Shown one piece after another: positions 24,060-35,077 of a DNA stretch of 64,000 nucleotides. The stretch's first letter is position 1. Each line of letters begins with the position of its first letter. The translations under genes and the position numbers were made by a program. Below the pieces are notes generated by a model that saw only the letters and a program-made list of their open reading frames with translations, did no database searches and was not told the DNA's origin. Origin of the DNA: Purshia tridentata (Eukaryota; Streptophyta; Magnoliopsida; Rosales; Rosaceae); the NCBI GenBank assembly GCA_003254885.1, contig QANT01004418.1:1-64000 (forward strand), given 5' to 3'.

Positions 24060-25390
24060 AGAGAGAGAAGTGGAACTTGGTAAAGGGACCTGACCAACCG
24101 GTAGACCTTAAGATTTTGCCGCAACGAATCGGCGCAAGAATGTGCTTTACCGACTACACCCGGTTGCCAAGCTACCTTCCAGAACAAAATTTTTAAATAA
24201 TTTTTTGTGAGTGGGGTAAAAGCGGCGATGAATTAATACCGAGGGTTGCCGCCAAGTTATCCCATACAGGCAAGGACAAGGTAGATATATCTGTGGCGCG
24301 CCCCACGAGTTGACACCTGTAGGCTTGGCAACCCAGTGTTATGTTCCAACTGTCGGGGAGTTGGAGTCTGTGAGTTTGACTTCGAGTTGCTTTTAGGTTC
24401 AGACTTTAGATAGTTGGCTAGGCTACACCTTACTAATAATTAAATTCGCCTAAGTTTCAACCAGTAGCCCAATTCTTTTGGGCCTGATAGAATATGTAAG
24501 CCCAGATAAGACCCAATCTAAGAGAAAAACAAAATATTTGAAAAGCTAGTTAGTACTTAGTACTACTACTAGTTACAATTTGTATATTTCAAATTCATTT
24601 ACTCCATTTTTTAAGAACGTTAAAAACATTTTTGATTGAAAATAAGAACTTTAAAAATATAAGTAGTGCTGAAGATTTGTCAAAGTGATTTTCAAATTTT
24701 TCTTGAGTTACTTGGCATTATTTGAACACCACTCAAGAGGAATTCAAATAATACTCAAAAAAAGCTTGAGTACAACAGTGATTGAAATTTATACTTCCAA
24801 TAAGAGAACTCTAGCTGTTGAGTGAAAGATTAGTCTTGAAAAGAGCGAAAGTGTGAGAAAGTTATCATGTTCCTCATTTTTTAAGACTCAAAATTTTATA
24901 ATTACATATTCGAAATGTATACGTTAGGTCTCATTTAAGGTAATAGCCCAAATGTAACGATAATGTTTTATTTTGCTAATGTCTTTACCAAACTTAACGA
25001 CAATGTTTTGTTTGCTAACGTCTTTAATGAAGCCTTTTAGAGAGATGTTATTTTTTTCCATTATATAAGTGCAATGTACTAATTAATATGAAAAGAAAAA
25101 TTAATCAAAGTTCTAATCCATAAAGCAAAAATAACCCAAATAAATGTAAATAAAGAATTGACAACTCCGTTTTTATAATGCCGTCTTTTAACTCTCCAAA
25201 ATCTTAAAATTGACCCTCCTTCTAAGACTCTAAGAAAATTGTAGAACTTTCAATTAAAAAAAAAAATTCAACAATTTTCTAAAAAGAAGGACCAATTAGA
25301 TTTTCTCATAGGTGCAACCTCAGCCACAACAAGTGCCACAATGGTCAGTTTCACGGACAAGGGAGACAGTCATTTGGTCAATTCCTAAAC
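24060..25390. other. Divergent intergenic region between HMGB1 and LHCB4
   Basis: No coding region is seen. The 24060-24350 part is GC-richer and probably holds the HMGB1 promoter. From 24400 to 25320 the DNA is AT-rich, with two similar stretches near 24950 and 25010 (AACGATAATGTTTTATTTTGCTAA and a near copy, shown here only as a local repeat). Confidence 0.4.
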
Positions 25391-25404
25391 CCCACAATGG
25401 GACC

Positions 25405-25550
25405 ATCAGATAAGGCGAAGATAAGACCCAGAACTTCACAGCCGTTGAATGGATACGCTTCCCAATCCAACGGCCAACAATTCAACGCGCGGATTATTCA
25501 TCAAACCTTCATAAAGGTCCGTTTCCATCTCCGAATAAAATCCAATCTAA
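25405..25550 (+). promoter_or_regulatory. LHCB4 promoter region with paired I-box motifs
   Basis: GATAAGG (25409-25415) and GATAAGA (25420-25426) are I-box/GATA elements 11 bp apart. Such pairs are common in light-regulated antenna gene promoters. CCAAT-like sequence (CCCAATCCAACGG) is near 25460, and a weak AATAAAA TATA-like stretch lies near 25543. The leader is under 80 nt if so. Motifs are seen; light regulation is inferred. Confidence 0.5.
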
Positions 25551-25620
25551 TCAGCCACACCATAGAGCACACATTACACTCCACTCCCACCCCGCCCCCG
25601 GCGCACGTTAGCCCAGAGCC

Positions 25621-26605
<985 letters not shown>

Positions 26606-27143
26606 TCGGATCTTCTTGAGCACGACTATGTGCATGTCATGTGGTCTTTAAGTTGTAAACATGTTACTTAGCTCAATCAATGAGTCTGTACTTCTTTGTC
26701 TTGTAAAGATTATGAAATGTGAGATGTGATCAAATTAAATGACTAAATGTTAATGGAGTAACATGTTTACCACCTAGTGTCCTTACAAATAATTTCTTGT
26801 AAAGATTTAAAAATTTTACAATTACCAAAATACCCTCGACAGTGAAGATAAAGGTCAAGCATAAAAAAGAGTGACATATTTATCGATCACAAATTCACAA
26901 TTCACAATTCACAAGTGAGCAGTCCAATGTGGGTTGCATGGTCAAGTTGTGCTACACACATATGATTTGTGGAGCATAGAGTCGATATTGTGGTTGTTAA
27001 CTTAACCAACGTATCAACCTTCTGCTCGACCATTAGAGTATTCGTATTGTTTCACAAATTAAAAGAGTATGTTTTGTAAGTTTTGTTGAGTCAAAGCATA
27101 TGATCATAATGAGTTATTTGATGAGGATTCTTAACAATTTAAG
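26606..27143. other. LHCB4 3' UTR and intergenic DNA
   Basis: A 3' UTR-like stretch runs to about 26770. A short CACAATT tandem (about 26890-26910) is the only structured feature. No gene is seen. Confidence 0.4.
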
Positions 27144-27151
27144 TTGAGTTG

Positions 27152-27823
27152 TAGGGGTGGACGCGGTGCAGTTTGGTGCAGTATGTGTGCAAAACCATGC
27201 GTCACACCATAAATACATAAACAGTTTGGTTCAGTACATTGCACTGTAAAAATTAGAGAAAAACCAAACCAAACAAACCTTATATGATTACAGTTTGATT
27301 TGGTATTACAGGTGAACAATTAGAGCTATACACAGTTCGATATATTTTTGAGTCTTTTTTAGCCCAAATATGTTTTTGAGCAATTTTTTGGCTCAAATTA
27401 AAAAATACTAACAACTAAAAAAGTAACAAGTACATGTAATATATTAATACAAAGTCTAAATTCCAAATTTCAAATTTCAAATATGTTTAATAGTGTTTAA
27501 TAATTAATAGTTTCCACTTTCCAAATTCCAATCTAACCAAAAGTCCAAAAAAATTAAACAATAAATCATAAATAATGTTTTTGGTTACTTTTTAATTTAA
27601 AATCATATATAAATTATAAATATATTTATAAAATTATAATTACGGTGCGGTTTGGTTCGACTTGGTTTTATTAGGTGTAAAACTAGCACCTACACCTAAT
27701 AAGGACGGTTTGGTTTAGTTCTTGTAATGATGTTTGACCAAAAAAGTCAACACGATTTTTTAAGATTTTTTTAGGAGTGGTTTGGTTTGGTCCCGCGGTT
27801 TTACGATGAAATGCCCACCCTTA
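27152..27823. mobile_element. 672-bp non-autonomous hAT-like element
   Basis: The 8-mer TTGAGTTG occurs immediately outside both ends (27144-27151 and 27824-27831), the duplication length typical of hAT transposons. The left end reads TAGGGGTGGACGCGG and the reverse complement of the right end reads TAAGGGTGGGC, a short imperfect terminal inverted repeat of the TAGGGGTG type common in plant hAT MITEs. Subterminal GGTTTGGTT-like motifs are repeated. There is no transposase reading frame. Confidence 0.85.
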
Positions 27824-28231
27824 TTGAGTTGAATGCAAGAATGAGAGGAAAAAAAAAAGGTTTGGTTTTAGATTGTAATGCTTCCGACCTTGGATTAATC
27901 ATTTTCCAAAATTTGTGTAAAGTATATGATACTTATGTAATTTTCTAATGTACATTATGCACCTTCCCTCTTTGTTTTTTTATCTCTCTATCCTTTTTTT
28001 TTCTTCTACTTAATAATAAAATTTCATGGTTTCAAGCTTTTTTAAATTATCGTTTATATTTATTTAATTACTAAGACATTAGAATAAGGGGGAGAATACA
28101 AATATACAAATATACAAAATTAAAATATAAAAATCGCCACCCAAACCTCTTTTACTGAAAATTTGTTTATTATTAGAAAAATTTATAAACTCGTCATTAA
28201 CTTATATCACTTATATTATAATTTATAACAG

Positions 28232-28234
<3 letters not shown>

Positions 28235-28263
<29 letters not shown>
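28235..28263. repeat. (TA)n microsatellite
   Basis: An uninterrupted run of alternating T and A of about 28 bp lies in AT-rich intergenic DNA upstream of the IMP2 gene. It is likely to be polymorphic. Confidence 0.8.
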
Positions 28264-28982
28264 TAGTGGGCTTCCAATTTTGTCAAAGGAAATTGGGCTT
28301 CTAATTGGCATTTTGGCCAACGGCCCATATTGGTGAATTCCTTGAGCTCCATTTCTCTCTCTTTATTTCCGTTTATGTCTGATAAATTCCTTGACCCTAA
28401 AGTTTCGGTGGTAGATCAAAACGCAAAGCATTTTCGAGACTTCGCCTCTCGACCTCCTCCGACTTACTAGTCGACGACGACCCACCGATTCCGTGCTTCA
28501 TTTCCATTATACAACACTCCCACCTGCAGGCCGCTTCTCCAACAACTTTTACGAAACTCTCCCTTCACTAGTAATTCTTTCTCTCTCCCGTTCTTTAGTC
28601 TATAAGGTGTTCGATTCTTTGCCTCTGAGACACTGATAAATGTTTTTAGCTTGTTTAAATGTTTTTCTATGGATTTTTTTTTGGTTATTTTTGCTTGTTT
28701 TTATCAACATTCTATATACACTCTATATAGAATGTATATAAGTGTTAAATGCGTGATACCCCTAAGACTTCTGAAAATGGTAGTTTTGCTTCATGCCTCA
28801 TATTTGTTAAATGTATCGCAAAAACCTCTGTTTGTACGTTTTCTTTGCCATTTGAGCTTGAATTTGGATATTTCTGAGTATGAGCTCTCTCTCTTTTGAT
28901 TGGTCAAATTGATGATGATTGTTAAAGTTACAGATGGTTCCATTTTGCACCTGACATGTGACCCTTTGCGGAAACCTTTGAC
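28264..28982 (+). other. Promoter and spliced leader of the IMP2 gene
   Basis: GC-richer leader-type sequence with pyrimidine tracts begins near 28350. A GT donor near 28570 and a TTACAG acceptor at about 28932 suggest a 5' UTR intron. The open frame 28651-28899 lies in this intron and is not recognised as coding. Confidence 0.4.
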
Positions 28983-30227
28983 ATGGGGTCTCGGAAAGGT
29001 TTGTGGAATTTTGCCAACAAGGTTTTCACGACTGGGGTCGTAGGTCTCTATGTTTCAGATCGATTTGCGAGTGTTTCTCCGGTATTGGGTTCCTCTATGG
29101 CCCCTACGTTGAATCCTGGAACTACTACTCTAATGGGCTTGCCAACTGGTTGGTATCTTGTGAGATATCTTGAACAAACTGTGTTATGTGTATTGTGATG
29201 GATTGTTTGGTTTTCTGATTACGATTTTGGTTGCAGATGACTATGTTTTGGTGGAGAAACGGTGTCTTCAAAACTACAAGTTTTCACATGGTGACGTGGT
29301 AGTATACCGGTAATTTTGCAGCTCCCCAATGCTGCTTGACTACCATTTGTGTCTTGTGATTATAATAAGGAACTAGACTTGTTTGAACCTTTTGCAGCTC
29401 CCCAAGTAATCACAAGGAGAATCATATAAAGAGAATAACTGGCTTACCTGGTGAGTGGATCGGAACTCGTCATTCCCATGACGTGCTGAAAATTCCAGAT
29501 GGACATTGTTGGGTTGAGGGAGACAATTCAGCTTCTAGCATGGATTCAAGATCATATGGCCCAGTAAGTTTCCCTTGCTGCTCATTTTGTGCTCTAAAAA
29601 ACAAGTTGTTTAACAGTAGTATAATTTATTGTCATGGCCATAATTTAAATGGTTGTCTCCCAAAGATGTGGAACTATACACTGACTAGGTATTTGAATTT
29701 TCTTATGCATTTTTATAGCTTGTTGATGTATTATTCTGAATATGTCAATGCAGGGTAGATGGCAATCATTTTTCTATTTCTTTAACTTGTGGCTCCTAAA
29801 AGAGATTATATATTATATGTTTCTTCTGGAGCGTGATACAAATTAAATTCTATGTATAAAGTTAGTGTGGCATTGGCACAAGAATTGTCATTTTGGACTT
29901 GTTCAAAATTTGGCAACTCCAGCTCCTGCTTTTGTTGTCATTGGAAACCATTTTTAGAATTCAAGTAATGTTTGAAGTGAAGTTGCTTTTGAACTTGCTT
30001 TGATCAATTGTCTTCAGCATATTTGATGGAAGCATGCAGCTTGCGCTGATGACTTAGTTGATTGCAGTGCTTTAACTTAGGCTTTCTTCTATATCTCTGA
30101 CACTTTGGCTATTTGGCAGATTCCTCTGGGTTTAGTTCATGGAAGGGTGACCCACATTGTGTGGCCTCCTCAGAGAATAGGTGCTATCGAGAGAAGAACA
30201 CCACAAGACACAATTTCTTCTTCATAG
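28983..30227 (+). CDS. IMP2: Mitochondrial inner membrane protease subunit 2 (S26 signal peptidase family)
   Basis: This serine protease probably removes sorting signals from proteins in the mitochondrial intermembrane space. Four exons join in frame: 28983-29148, 29237-29309, 29398-29563 and 30120-30227, giving 170 residues. An N-terminal hydrophobic segment (about 14-24) fits a membrane anchor. The catalytic Ser lies in GSSMAPTL (Ser38). The general-base Lys lies in HIKRITGLPGEW (Lys91), followed by the box-E type VEGDNSASSMDSRSYGP. Length and box order match S26 IMP peptidases. The presumed 5' splice leader puts the start at 28983; no in-frame start upstream is plausible. From memory, At3g08980 sits next to At3g08990 (Yippee), and here the Yippee gene follows directly. 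Confidence 0.92.
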
Positions 30228-30611
30228 TTGGACGGCACTCGTGTTCGTGGATCCCATTTTCGTGTGAGAGAGCATATACATTTCTTTCTAGATTCTTTAT
30301 ATTTTGGTCATTGTCAATGGCGCATTTCGATTGGATTTGTTTGTCAATGAAATTCAAATCAGCACCTTGAAACTTCCGGCCTTTCTAGAGATTTATCCAT
30401 TGATGAAGCATTTAATTAAGAAAAGAGGTCCAGGATAATAAACTTTTGTCTTAGCTCCTTCTTGGTTCTATATTTAGTTATTTTTCTTGTACTGAAACTT
30501 GTCTATTGTTCCTCAAGTTGCCAAGAAAATGTATTTGGTGAAACCATTGATGGGGAGACAGTCATTACCCAACTATTGATTCAAGAGATAGTTCCCCAGT
30601 TCATTATGTGA

Positions 30612-30741
30612 GTTGTTTTTCTGTTAAATGGTGTCACATAGAGAGACCCCAACCAACTGTTTTTCCTTCACTAATTGTTGTTTTTCTGTTAAATGGTGTC
30701 ACATAGAGAGACCCCAACCAACTGTTTTTCCTTCACTAATT
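30612..30741. repeat. Perfect 65-bp tandem duplication
   Basis: Units 30612-30676 and 30677-30741 are identical, beginning GTTGTTTTTCTGTTAAATGG. They lie about 400 bp past the IMP2 stop, possibly in its distal 3' UTR. Zero divergence suggests a recent duplication or an allelic variant. Confidence 0.9.
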
Positions 30742-31821
30742 ATTGGTTACTTGACTTCTAATTGCAAAGGCTTGTCAGATGTAATACTCAATTGCGCCCT
30801 TTGGCCCATCGAAAGATGGAAAGAAAGAAAAAGGTCTAATGCTGGTTGGATTGGATGTGTAACCAACAACCACAGGTTGGTTATTGCCTTGTAGGTGAAA
30901 AAAGTAAAAGTGAAGATCCTATTGAATCGGGTTTCTTTTTATTCATCTTTTTAGTAATGTGAAAAGGTTTTGTGTCCTTACTCCTTTAGGCACCTTCGTG
31001 GGCTTTTTACATTCACCGAAAGAAGAATAAACTAAGCAACTGGCTGATTTTTAGAATTATTTGAAACTACTATGCTTCTCATTTATTAACTTAAGAATAA
31101 ATATATAATGGGGGGGTCATCCTCCAAGCAAATCTTGGTCTGTCTCATTAGACACATGGCATATCCAGCTAAAAATTGTGTCAAGTGCACTTGGGTTATT
31201 CTTCTCATATTTATCCTTTAAAAAACTTTAGGTGGAAACATTTGTACGCAATAATCAAACTTTCGTACATGAAATTGTTTGTTTATCTCTTATTTATTTA
31301 GCACGCATTTTAACATATTATACTGAATTTTTTTTTTTTATACTTTTATAATTTTTTTTTTATAAATTAAAAAGGCTTTATAAAATGAAGGTGCTTTTTA
31401 GTCTTTTTCAGTCGTGTGGTGTACTGGTATTTCATATTTGTACTCGGAAAGCAGTTCTCTGTTTAAAGCATTTCATCCTTCACAAAAGGGGTTGCACAGG
31501 GCAGGCAGAGATCCTCTTCTCCACTCAGTGAAACGTTTCGTGGCTATTCTCCTCTCTCTGTAACTGCCTGGTAAAGATCACATAAACCCAAATATGCCTC
31601 GTCGTTCTCTTGCTCTTCATATCACACACCAATACATGCCTGCATTTTACAGCACGTCTCTTTTGTCGTTTTTCATATTAAGTTTAATCAGATTGATTTT
31701 CTCAAATTGTCATTGTCGTGATTTTCTGGGTTTCGCTTGGTTTCCTCGTTCATCTAATATGTTGGTGGATCTTGGTGGTTTTGTAGAAAAAAAATTAAGA
31801 AAGCTAAATTGGGTGATATCT
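30742..31821. other. Intergenic DNA and Yippee gene promoter/leader
   Basis: No gene is seen to about 31500. Sequence from 31490 on is leader-like. A donor near 31570 (CCTG|GTAAAG) and an acceptor near 31788 (TTGTAG) suggest a 5' UTR intron. The in-frame upstream AUG at 31594 would then be intronic. Confidence 0.4.
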
Positions 31822-34378
31822 ATGGGAAGGCTGTTTGTGATCACTCTTGAAGGAAGCATCTATAGCTGCAAGCACTGCAAGACCCATCTTGCTCTTCTCG
31901 ATGACATACGCTCTAGGGTCCAAAATTTTCTTTCCCATAATAAAATTTACACAGTTTTGTTTCTGGTTATTACATAATACACTCCACCTTGACTTTCATG
32001 TACTCTGTGATGCATTGTTATGGCATGTAACTGTGTGACAATTTTTTTTTATGGGAAATTAATTAGTGGTATGAATAAGAGTTTAGTTATCTGGCTTTTT
32101 TATGATGCTAAGTTCTAATAACTGATAAATCTGTTCATGAGGTATTGAGTAGGTATAGTTTTGGGTTAACCTTGAGAATTGAGATACAGCTTCTCTCATA
32201 TCTGTTGAATGGCACTTTAAATAATTGGATAGTGTTTTCTTTGTGAAAATAAGCTATTCGTTTTTAATTTTGTTATACCTTTATACCTTTGTGTTGTAGG
32301 TTTTCTTTTCCAAATGATGCTTATTGCTTATCAGCATTGACTTTGGCTTAGTGTGAAATGGACTATTTGTCTAATGGATATGATACATGAGAGATATATG
32401 AAATGGATATGTACACTATTAACGATTTAGAACCTTGATCAGTAAAACCATTATGATGATATTTTGGGTTTAATTTTGCAATTCCAGAAAGACAAGGGTG
32501 GGCTTACTTTCTGGAGAGGAATTCAATATCCTTAATTCCTTCCAAAATTAGGGCCCAAGATCTCTCTTATTCACTTTTCCTAGTTTAAATTTCAAATTCT
32601 GACTGGAGGGTGAGATAGGACCTTGTGTCTCTGGTTTCTTAATCTAGATCAAAATGTTGTTTGGTTCAGAAAGCCCTGGTTATTTGCATTATTGTTGGTT
32701 TGACCTTACGAGGTTCAGTCTTTTCTAGCTCTTTAAATGGACCTCTTAAGTTCTGTTTTAGTGTAAGTGGTTTGAATATCTCTACTGTAATATAGATTGT
32801 TGACTCATCCCGTAACAACTTAAGCTTTTGGGGTCTGTGGTTGTCTAACATGGTATCAAAGCCTTGTTTGCAAGAGGTTTTGTGTTCAATTCCTATTCCC
32901 CATCCCCACTTCTTTGTCGGTTTGCAGAGTGCTAGTTGGGCTGCACAATTACATGTTTCTATCTCCCTCCATTTTTTTCTAGCCACGTGCATGATGGGGC
33001 TGCACGTAAAGGAGGGTGTAAGCTTGATATACATTGTTGGCCCGTTCCATAACAACTTAAGCTTTTGAGCTAGTGGTTGTCTTACATCTATAATCATATA
33101 TATCATAGTCCAATACTTATAAAACAAAGCTTTATTTACACGTGTGCTGATTATGTAATCTATCAGAGTAGCACAAGGATTTTCTCTTGTTTGTATTGAT
33201 TTTGTTTTTAAATTATATGCTGATATACATTGTTCTCTCTTTGTTTATGGCTATATTTGATATCAGGAATGATTAGCAACATTGTAACCCCGTGATTTGC
33301 TTTTCTTCCAGTTATTTCAATGCAGGCATGGAAAGGCTTATCTTTTTGATAAAGTGTAAGTGCTATTGTTGTTTGAATATTGACATAGGTTCAGTCAAAG
33401 CTATGCTGCTTGTATGTGTACTTAAAAGGTCATGGGCTTGTAATTTATAAGTTGTAACTTACTCCAAAACTCTTATCATTCTATGTTCATGTCTTGTTTC
33501 TCAGTCCACCAAGCTCTAATGGAATAACTTGTAGCTGCAAAGCAAGCATGCTGTGAGCCAAAACAAACTGCCATATTCACAGTGCTTTCATTTTTTTTAA
33601 ATATAATGGGGGCAGAATATTTTTATATAGAAGTGAGTTAATATCGATGTAGGCCACTGGAGGGAGGGCTCATTCTTAATTTCTCATTGATGAATTTTGA
33701 AAGCTTAACTTTTGAGGATGGAAAAGAAAGAACAAAAATCCAGTGACAGTGTAGCCATTCATCCTATGATTATTGTCATTTTAGAATTCACTAGTTAACT
33801 TCCTGGCTCTCTGATGGGTGATTTGATCCAATATGTGTTTGGCTCAAAACACGTTTTCATTTACTTGAATCCTATGCAAGCTTATGCATAACTCACATAA
33901 AATGTAGCTTCTACATATGAACGCATCAATTAACCTTTTGCTTCCACAATGTATGGCAGTGTAAATGTCACAGTTGGAGAGAAAGAAAAGCGGGAAATGA
34001 CGACAGGATGGCATACTGTTGTTGACATATTTTGTGTTGCATGTGGCTCAATTGTGGGGTGGAAATACGTATGATCTTATCGTTAAAGTTTTGGTTTGTG
34101 GTATTTTTAGTAGTCAGCAGCAAAATGATGGTTGTGTGGAACTGTTAATTTTGGTTATCAATTTCAGGAGGCTGCACAAGACAAACCCCAGAAGTACAAG
34201 GAAGGGAAATTTATCCTTGAGAGGTAACAAGTTAATGTATATGATTGTTGCATTACAAAATTTGGAGTGACTTTTTTTTTGGTTGTTGTGCAGATTCAAG
34301 GTTCTTGGTCCTGATGGAAGCAACTACTCGATAGCTCAGGAAGCTCAGATTGGTGGAAGCGATGCTGATGATGCTTGA
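31822..34378 (+). CDS. Yippee-like zinc-binding protein
   Basis: This is a small conserved eukaryotic zinc protein with a Yippee/CULT-type beta fold. Its molecular role in plants is poorly known. Five exons join in frame: 31822-31917, 33312-33355, 33960-34068, 34168-34223 and 34294-34378, giving 129 residues. The zinc ligands form two CxxC knuckles: C16/C19 (SCKHCK) and C72/C75 (FCVACGS). The family blocks [27 protein letters not shown] and [10 protein letters not shown] are intact, and the protein ends in SDADDA. The exon 1 donor AGG|GTCCAA is a weak site, chosen because it gives the exact family spacing. Intron 1 (31918-33311) contains a TRIM-like LTR element. A broken copy of exons 3-5 lies 3.5 kb downstream, beyond the PPR gene. 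Remembered relative: At3g08990. Confidence 0.92.
32762..33085 (+). mobile_element. TRIM-like miniature LTR retroelement inside Yippee intron 1
   Basis: Two related direct repeats bound about 324 bp: 32762-32850 and 33017-33085. Both start TGTAAG and end GTGGTTGTCTAACA / GTGGTTGTCTTACA, and both contain AACAACTTAAGCTTTTG. Directly after the first repeat is TGGTATCAAAGCC (32851-32863), matching the initiator tRNA-Met primer-binding site except for one base. Directly before the second is AAAGGAGGG, a polypurine tract. This is the order LTR-PBS-body-PPT-LTR without coding capacity, which defines TRIM/SMART elements. The LTRs are extremely short and differ by about 20 bp in length. I found no clear target-site duplication. 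Confidence 0.75.
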
Positions 34379-35077
34379 TTGACCATCTATTTAGGAACTT
34401 GCACTTTTCAAATGTATATTCTTTGCAGTCTATTTTCTTCATTGGGCATGCTATTTGGACCAAATTTTCATATTTGATGTACTCAGGGGTGTGTTTGATA
34501 CACCGGACTAAGAAAAGGACTAGACTATTTTATACCATATTCCTGTGTTTGGCATTAGCTTGGACTGGATAGCCGGTCCAATTCAACGAAAAACAGGGGA
34601 TTGTGTAGGCTTATTTAAATCTGTAAATCACATTCTTGCAGTTTATTTTTGAATTCCAATGAAGTTGATATCCAATTCTTGCAAAAAGTTTTGTACATCT
34701 CATTTGCCAATATTTTTGGGCGCTCGACTGCTTTCTCCAGTTGACTCTTCACAAACGTTGGTGACAAAATAAAACTCTACAGACAAAAGTATTAATTAAT
34801 CTGAGTCTGGATCTAGGCCCAACCATTTTGGACTACCCACATGCTTCTCTGGGCCAAGATCCTCTTTTGGGCCTTCGGCTCACATAGCTGATAGCACCCA
34901 GAAACTCAGGGAGTTTAAGCACAGAAGAAGGGGTTCTTGCATATCGTAAGCTGGCCGAAGCTCTAGCCGTAGCTTTTGTTGTGAAGTTGGAGTAAAGCTC
35001 AGAACTTTTTTTCTTCAGTTTGTCATCACTACCAGGTCAAACCCAAAGGATGAGACCTTGGCTCTAAAGCTTCGGTT
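34379..35077. other. Yippee 3' UTR and PPR promoter
   Basis: A stretch at about 34487-34590 (GGGGTGTGTTTGATACACCGG start) looks like the end of a MITE family but has no matching partner end. A GC-richer leader begins near 34800. An AUG at 35049 opens a five-codon frame just before the PPR start. Confidence 0.4.

Noticed and set aside
31594-31821. In-frame upstream extension of the Yippee protein
   Set aside because: The family starts at MGRLF. The upstream part is hydrophobic, unlike the family, and probably contains a leader intron.
32666-33127. 153-codon minus-strand frame
   Set aside because: It runs across the TRIM-like element inside the Yippee intron and encodes nothing recognised.
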